Source: Zeus faber
Lineage: Eukaryota; Chordata; Actinopteri; Zeiformes; Zeidae
Assembly (NCBI GenBank): GCA_960531495.1
Contig: OY482846.1
Coordinates: forward strand, 48,992,861-49,056,860
DNA: 64,000 bases
Direction: 5' to 3'
Shown: positions 57,896 to 64,000 of the stretch, in pieces
How the letters are laid out: the number at the start of each line of letters is the position of its first letter
Position numbering within the stretch: position 1 is the stretch's first letter
The notes under the pieces: model-generated
What the model was told of the DNA's origin: nothing
Databases searched by the model: none
What the model saw: the letters and a program-made list of their open reading frames with translations, nothing else
Translations under genes and position numbers: made by a program

Positions 57896-59687
57896 AAATA
57901 AATAAAAGTGAATGAATTTTAAATCACACCAGTAAATCCCAATTCGTAATAATACGCTGACTGTGAAATTATGAATCTGTAATGTGCAGCCAGGTTTTTC
58001 AGCGTCTACGTAACGTCTTTGGACAGCGTAGGGGTGTCCCCCGCAGAGCTCTGAGATAAACCCACTCAGCGTTTGGAGTCTTATGTAAAGCAGACTTGTA
58101 CCACTCTCCCAGCTGATAAAACTTAGACTCGAGAGAAGACGCCAACTGTTTCTGCAGTTTCCCCTCAATTACCGCGCTCATTATCGAGCAGGCAGGAAAG
58201 GGTTTCACTGAGTGGGATCCATCGATAAAAGATTACCATAATTTAACATAATAGCATGCTGATTTTTACGTCAGTCAAGCAGCGAGAGCCGTAATGACAC
58301 CAAGAATCTCAATTTAGCCTTTAGCGCAGCGCGAGTGTGTTCCCACGTGCACGCACGCACGCACGCACGCATTGAGGCGTGCGACATAATCATGTGTTCG
58401 CGACCTGTGACCTGTGTTTACCGCGCCGCTGCGTGCATGGGCAGCCTGAACAGACGTTACAGCTAGTTTCCAGGCGAAACTCGAATACTGACAAAAAACA
58501 CGACACAAAAAAGAGTTTCCGGCCTAAGTACAAGTACAAATTAAAGTGTGAATACCCTGACACAAAATTAATGTATTGTAAAAGTTGTAAAAAAATTGTT
58601 AACGTATACAAGTATATAACTTGTTCTTGAAGGTGTACTTTAGGGTTGTCACAAGTCTCCAAATCCACGATTCCTTTTGACTTGTCAGCTGTCGCTGACA
58701 TGTATTTTTTTTTTTCCAGTTTTGACGGCTATGCCACGGTTAAGCTCCTTTCACACATTGTTCCCGGTAAATTACAGGCGTAACCTTTCCGGCACCGCTA
58801 GTGAGTTAACACTATTCACACATGCAGCTAGATTCATGGAACATTTCCATCTTGCACCTTCTTTCACACATGGTGTGATAATGCCGGAAAAGACGGGGTG
58901 AGGGATGGTCTGGCAGAAGTCACCCAGTGTAGTCCCGAGAGCGGCAGTGCACGCAGCTCATTCACTTGCGCGCACCAAGAGGATGTATGTGGACCTAGCA
59001 CGCAGATAAAGATAAATAATGCCGACGATATGAATCCTGTAATAAATAAACGAGCCAATAAATATATAAATAAATGTAAATATAAATATATAAATCAGTC
59101 AATATACTCCGGACGGACCGGGCTGAGGCCATGGCACGGGGGGGACCTTTGACGGCAATTCATGGCATCTTTCATCCCTCTCATTGCGCCGCCTGGTTTA
59201 GTGAGACCCTCTGAGTCTTATGCCTAGTTGCCATTTTAAAGCACGCAAAGTGCCCTGCGGCGCACACCGTGGGTCCACGCCGGCTGTGCAGATGCAGGGT
59301 GCACCTGGGGACGCTCGCACAATCGCTCCCTGAGATGACGTTTTTTTTTTTTTGCTTACGGTCGTATAGCTGAACCCGGCCATATCTCATCTAAACCCGC
59401 ATGCAGAAACGTACCCGTGGCCATCGTGAATTCTTCGTATCCAAGCAGAACCACCTCCATGAGAACCCCTCCTTAACACTCCCTCTCCCATTTGGAACTC
59501 CGAACCAAATTCCATGAAAGTGGGTTTGGAGCCAGGCGGGGCGGCGTCGACCCCAGCACACACTGCATTTGTTTACCGGTAGATCTCGACTGCCCCAATA
59601 TGGTGACCATGATGGACAACGTTACCCACAAAAATATGGGGAGAATCGCAAACCTGATTGTGATTTCGAAGTTCAAAATCGAACGCA

Positions 59688-59690
<3 letters not shown>
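57896..59690. other. Noncoding stretch with a short Z-DNA-prone repeat
   Basis: A (GCAC)n repeat of about 22 bp lies at 58349-58370. Sequence at about 58745-58890 with three TTCACACA(T) words may be part of an unknown DNA transposon, but ends are not clear. No gene is recognised. Confidence 0.45.

Positions 59691-59735
<45 letters not shown>
59691..59735 (+). repeat. Compound (TG)16(TA)6 microsatellite
   Basis: An uninterrupted TG run followed by a TA run. Confidence 0.96.
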
Positions 59736-59736
<1 letters not shown>

Positions 59737-59751
59737 GTACATGTATATTTT

Positions 59752-59783
59752 CATTATTATTATTATTATTATTATTACTATTA
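59752..59783 (+). repeat. (ATT)n microsatellite
   Basis: Short ATT array with one ACT interruption near its end. Confidence 0.9.
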
Positions 59784-60247
59784 TTTTAATTTCCCCTTGT
59801 ATTGTTCATGTATGTTGATCATAGGCATACATTGGTATTCACATGATACAAAAAACCCCTATAAACCTTTATGAAAAGAGGGGAATTATTTCCGTATCTC
59901 TTTTGACTGTTGATCATCATTCTCTAACCTTCTATTTAACCTGACATTATTTAATTCTACCTGAATTGAACCAACTTCAGTAATTACAATCCTAAAGCCG
60001 GCAAATATGAAATCCCTATGTGAAAAACTAAAGTGTGTCATGTCTAGTCTTGTTCTGTTTTGTTTGTCTGGGCTCCGCTTGGTTCTCTTTTGTCCAGGAT
60101 GTTACAATAAAAGATGATTATCTGTCCGTACCAGAGGAAAACAGGTTTCATCCTCTTCTGGAGTTCAGATGAGTTTAGGTCAGCTCCGTCTCCATCATCA
60201 AGGAGAGAATCCCAGCTAGTGAGTCTTCAATGGAATCAACAAAAAAT
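59784..60247. other. Noncoding stretch, no gene recognised
   Basis: AT-rich single-copy sequence. Nothing identified. Confidence 0.55.
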
Positions 60248-60722
60248 AAATATACAGTATATATAAACACAGTATATCAAAAAATATAAAATGAATATCT
60301 GACTTTATATCATGTAAATATACTGTACAAGGTAAATATAACATGTAAATATATCATGAAAATATATCATGTAAAAATATACAATATAATGAAAATACAT
60401 CATGTAAATATAGCATGTAAATATACAGTATAATGTAAGTATATAGAGTAAATATATCATCTAAATATAGTTTAATGGAAATATATCATGTTAATATATC
60501 ACGTAAATATATCATGTAAATATACAGTATAATGTATCATGTTAATATATCACGTAAATATATCATGTAAATATACAGTATCACGTAAATATATCATGTA
60601 AATATACAGTATAATGTATCATGTTAATATATCACGTAAATATATCATGTAAATATACAGTATAATGTATCATGTTAATATATCACGTAAATATATCATG
60701 TAAATATACAGTATAATGTAAA
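60248..60722 (+). repeat. AT-rich minisatellite with a 51-bp higher-order unit
   Basis: Short words (ATATATCATGTAA, ATATATCACGTAA, ATATACAGTATAATGT) repeat throughout. In the 3' half they form a 51-bp unit starting ATCATGTTAATATATCACG, seen at about 60536, 60617 and 60668. The 81-bp step between the first two equals one unit plus a 30-bp partial duplication. The 5' half is older and more diverged. Confidence 0.88.
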
Positions 60723-61382
60723 TGTATGTCAACGTGCAGCATCTGCTCCTACAGTGCTACACTGTTAGCAGCTAGCTTAGCTTAGTGTAAAATAACTCAC
60801 CAAGACGGAGAAAAGGGGAGAAATCTTTGCTCCTGGATGGACTCACTGTTTATAGAGTTTAATATCACTTGCTTGTGCGTTTATTAAGTTTTACCCTTGT
60901 TTTCCAACAAGTAATAAATAAAAACGTTTTCTGAGTGATTCCCCTGTAAAAACCTCTTTTGTTTTCAATCTCAAAACTTTATTGACCTTGTCTGATCGGA
61001 ACAGTGTTATTCAAACAATGTTCTTTCACTCATAAAATGAAAAACACAAACTGTTATTATCCGAATATACTTTATGTTTTTCAATATATTTTCCTTATAT
61101 TTATTAGATAACTATTGACTCACTAGGTAAAAAATTCAAGAACATTTTAAATGTACTATTTATCTTTTTGTTTTTCATCATTTGAAGCCTTATTTTCTCA
61201 CAATTTCTCATTAACAAAGCGTTATTGATTCGGCATCTTCTCTTAATTGAACTTATCTTATTTTTTCAGATTTTGTTTTGACCACAAAATCCAGAGTTGG
61301 TGGTGCTGTTGCATTCAAGCATTACTATATCATCGTGAGTGGGGTTTTGAACTCCTACACAGTAGACCAGGGCTTGACAGGG

Positions 61383-61386
<4 letters not shown>
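60723..61386. other. Noncoding stretch, AT-rich
   Basis: Single-copy AT-rich sequence. No feature recognised. Confidence 0.55.

Positions 61387-61439
<53 letters not shown>
61387..61439 (+). repeat. (ATT)17 microsatellite
   Basis: Uninterrupted ATT units over about 53 bases. Poly-Ile and poly-Leu frames are artefacts. Confidence 0.97.
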
Positions 61440-61750
61440 CTTTTGACAGTAAATTCAAGTTCAGAAGAGTAAAACAGCTGAGGGTTTAAGCGGAAACCGA
61501 AAGTGACAGTGACAAACTGTCATTCCGTCGTGGGGCAGAGGTCATTCGGTGACTCTGGGATGTGTGTGTGTGAGATATATCATGCCATTTCCGCCCCATC
61601 AACCCACAGTTTTGCGGAGAATCGTCCTCATTCACGTGATCTTGTCCGTGACAAAGCATCCTCCGCAACAGTGGTTCAGATGGAATCACTTGGGGACGTG
61701 GATACGCGCGTCGGAGCTTGAGTGTCAGACCTAACGTCTCTAAATTAACC
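61440..61750. other. Spacer, no gene recognised
   Basis: Single-copy sequence with a short GT repeat near 61560. Nothing further seen. Confidence 0.5.
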
Positions 61751-62062
61751 GTGTGGCAGCTTCTCCTGCCGCACGGCACCCAAGTGGCGTTTTCAGGGAC
61801 CTCCGGCACAGAGACACGGACGACGGGGTTTCAGCCGCACAGTTTATCGTAGAGAGTGGGCGAGGTGGTACAAGCTCAGCAGCAAATGGTCATGTATCAT
61901 GCTAAGGGCTCCTCTTCTGAGTGGGTGTGGGGATGGGGGTTTTACCTGTTGCTCTTTAGACCAACCTGCGAGCAACAGGTGTGCAGCCACGCTGATCCTG
62001 GGCCCCAATTACCTAGACCCCGGACAGGTGTGGCTGCTCAAACCACACCATCCCCACAACGC
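61751..62062 (-). repeat. LTR-like repeat, left copy (inverted relative to 62932-63235)
   Basis: Reads outward to inward as GTGTGGCAG, then a CTGCC(G/A)CAC half-hairpin, GCGTTTTCAGGG, CCTCCGGCACAGAGACA, ACCTGTTGCTC...GAGCAACAGGT and ACAGGTGTGGCTGCT. Each block appears in the same order in the reverse complement of 62932-63235, at roughly 70-75% identity by eye. The terminal TGTGG and CCACA at the two edges (61752 and 62047) resemble LTR-style TG...CA ends. In the sense orientation (minus strand) a GATAAA stands where the right copy has AATAAA. Solo LTR or arm of a foldback element are both possible. Confidence 0.7.
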
Positions 62063-62931
62063 ATACCGTAATATTTTTCTCACGTTTGAGGACCAGCTCC
62101 GGAGTTGCCATCGTGCCCTTGGACAGTATTTAAAAGTTGATTCTGCACATTCCCTTCACTTCCCATTCGTCCCTGAGCAGTCTACTAGTAGTTATGCTTG
62201 CATTGTGACACGTGAAAGATGAAAGTGTCAGCAGCATGGGACAGTGCTAAGCGGCTCGGGTCGCGCGGCACCAACACAATCAGAACGCTGACTTATTCAT
62301 TATTAGCACACAGCGTTGCTCACTCACTATTGCCCTGAATCTCTGACTTCTCCTCCTACAGTGCTGTACATACGGCACGCGCCGCTCGAGAAGGCGTCTG
62401 AATACCAAACACGCCTGGAGTTCAGCTGCCACGTGAAGTTCTCTCTTTGGCGTTTTTGTTTATTTATTTGCCTTTTTTTGATGATCGTAACCAAGCAACT
62501 AAAAAAGTTAGATGAAAGTTTTTTTTTTAACCTGTGCTGTCAGCGTTGCATCCAAGACAGCGTTATTCTGCAAGTGGAGTTCAAGTTCCCCGTCTCCAAA
62601 GCCAATCTCCAGTGGGACCTATTCTGCTTTTCCTTATTTTCTGGCATATATATGATGTTACGATGTGGGATGTTGATATGAGACATGGCCAAAGTGTCAA
62701 ATAATGTGCTAAACTAATGATAAAGGAATCGCTGTGAAAAATAACTTTCATGATTCCGACCGCTGTGAAGGCTCTGTTTCAAAAGGATTTTCTCCTCTAT
62801 GCACAGCTGGTCACGGATTTTTTTTTATATGGTCATCTGCTCCATCCCATCCGCTGTGCGTTTCTCCAAACAAAGCCAATAAAAATAGTGTGTTTTTTGT
62901 ATTTTATTTTATTTTATTTTATTTTCCGACT
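62063..62931. other. Sequence between the inverted LTR-like repeats
   Basis: About 870 bp with no reverse transcriptase, integrase, recombinase or transposase motif in any frame. A frame of 121 residues at 62316-62681 has no family match I can see. A (TTTTA)n run lies at 62902-62926 next to the right repeat. It could be ordinary host DNA trapped between two insertions. Confidence 0.5.
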
Positions 62932-63235
62932 GCGGTTTGGGGGTGGTGTGGTTTAAGCAGCCACACCTGTTTTGGGCGTAGGTAACTGGGCCGGGGATAC
63001 AGGTGGCGGTAAGCCTGTTGCTCCTCAGAGCAATCAACGAGCAACAGGTAAATCACCCACCCCCCAACCCACAGGGAGAGCCTCAGTCATGACATGTGTC
63101 CATCTGCTCCCAGCTTGTTCCACCTGTCCACACTCTATAATAAACTGGCGTTTGCAAAATCTGAGCCTTTGTCTCTGTGCCGGAGGGCCCTGAAAACGTC
63201 GCTGGGCTGGTGTGTGGCAGGGGGAACTGCCACAC
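62932..63235 (+). repeat. LTR-like repeat, right copy
   Basis: In plus orientation it begins near TGTGGTTTAAGCAGCCACAC and contains the hairpin CCTGTTGCTC...GAGCAACAGG. It then has CTCTATAATAAACTGG, combining a TATA-like word with the AATAAA polyadenylation signal, and a GT-rich stretch (GAGCCTTTGTCTCTGTGCC). It ends in the hairpin GTGTGGCAG, GGGGAA, CTGCCACAC. This order (promoter-like words, polyadenylation signal, TG...CA ends) is what an LTR shows. No flanking 4-6 bp duplication is apparent. Confidence 0.68.
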
Positions 63236-63426
63236 TGATGTTTACATGAAAAAAAGAAAACAGTGTGCCAGAGTCCCAGTGCGTGTCTCCCACAAGATTG
63301 AAGTACAGCAACTTTTAAATGAGGCCTTGTAGATCTAATATGAGTGAAGAGTCATTTCTCGCCTCAGATTTGTTCACAAACAGATTTTGGTGGACTGATA
63401 AGGTGAAATCAGTGAACGTTATGGAG
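63236..63426. other. Spacer, nothing recognised
   Basis: Single-copy sequence between the LTR-like repeat and the L2 tail. Confidence 0.6.
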
Positions 63427-63530
63427 TTTAAGTTCAAGTTCAAGAGATTATTTGTCACAAACATATTCATACGGTCATACATATATGCAGTGAAATGTCA
63501 TGACACCCTAAAAATACTAAAATGTGCGTA
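63427..63530 (-). mobile_element. L2-like LINE 3' tail fragment
   Basis: On the plus strand TTCAAGTTCAAG, ATTATTTGTCACAAACATAT, then ACATATATGCAGTGAAATGT parallels the 3' end of the LINE at 48625-48700 (ATTCAAGATTCAAG, TTTATTTGTCACATACATAT, ACATATATGCAGTGAAATGT). The insertion is a heavily 5'-truncated copy of the same or a sister family, inserted in minus orientation. Confidence 0.8.
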
Positions 63531-64000
63531 ATCGACACGAGGTGCTCAAATACAACTAAAGCCAAACGACATGGACAAACACCATTGGCTCACAGACCTC
63601 GGATCCTCCAGAGGGTGGCTCCTCCCACTTACACAGCCACTTTTGGAGCGAGACAGTTATAGAGGCATGTTACAATGGCTTGAATCCATAATCTGAGGGC
63701 TACTTTCGGCAAAAAACTTGACAAAGACATGTGTTGGGGAACTCCGACACCTTTATTAACACGTGAAAAAAGGAACACAATAGGTCCACTTTTATAATCA
63801 GCAAAAAAAACGTTATCGTTTGACCAACAACACCATCAACCCTCCTCCTCCAGACCATGCTCTGACAAGTGAACATCTCATCGTCGTTGCTTCTCCAAGA
63901 GGGGGGTATTGACAGCAAGTTAAACACAGAAACAAACAACAACGAGAATTTGGCAAAAATTAAAATGCATTAAAGCGACATAAAGCTGAATAATTATGGC
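63531..64000. other. Noncoding stretch, no gene recognised
   Basis: Single-copy sequence to the window edge. A minus-strand frame at 63700-63942 has no motif. Confidence 0.5.

Noticed and set aside
58740-58900. Possible DNA transposon end with TTCACACAT words
   Set aside because: The words recur three times but do not form matching inverted ends, and no duplication is visible.

Overview
This 64 kb window looks like vertebrate, most probably ray-finned (teleost) fish, nuclear DNA. The evidence is very long (AC)n/(GT)n arrays, teleost-type Tc1/mariner and hAT DNA transposon remnants, an L2-like LINE, a tRNA-derived SINE that shares the LINE's tail, and AT-rich intergenic sequence broken by GC-rich, CpG-bearing blocks. 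I find no convincing host protein-coding exon, rRNA, tRNA or CRISPR array. The only long reading frames with recognisable protein motifs belong to mobile elements. Family names for transposons rest on terminal structure, protein motifs and recall of common fish repeats; no database search was possible.

Layout. 0-8.4 kb: mostly single-copy DNA with a degraded hAT-like element (about 1.09-1.48 kb), an (AC)50 array, and a polypurine tract of about 540 bp. 8.47-9.86 kb: a non-autonomous hAT-type element with a perfect 8-bp target duplication. 10.9-16.6 kb: TG-rich tandem duplication, CAGA and ATCT arrays, and two near-identical LINE 3' fragments in the same orientation. 18-19 kb and 25.4-25.9 kb: two unrelated, internally deleted Tc1/mariner elements. 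The second carries two perfect adjacent hairpins at its deletion point. 19-24 kb and 26-39 kb: long low-repeat stretches whose look suggests regulatory or conserved noncoding DNA, with a CpG-rich block at 31.5-32.1 kb and a few short transposon remnants. 38.1-38.5 kb: a SINE. 39.3-40.7 kb: a pyrimidine-rich minisatellite split by a DNA transposon that is itself split by a hAT element. 24.4 and 46.4 kb: two inverted copies of one dispersed element. 48.6-52 kb: a nearly complete L2-like LINE on the minus strand (endonuclease and reverse transcriptase, broken mainly by one frameshift). 54.2-54.9 kb: a DNA transposon with a decayed Myb/SANT-like domain. 55-60.7 kb: microsatellites and an AT-rich minisatellite with a 51-bp unit. 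61.75-63.24 kb: a pair of about 300-bp inverted, LTR-like repeats around roughly 870 bp of other sequence. 63.4 kb: another L2 tail.

The mobile elements interact. The SINE at 38 kb, the LINE at 48.6-52 kb and the fragment at 63.4 kb end in related 3' tails, as expected if one LINE machinery copied all three. I found no clear new biological system. The most unusual structures are the inverted LTR-like pair, the double-hairpin deletion junction, and the three-level nested insertion.
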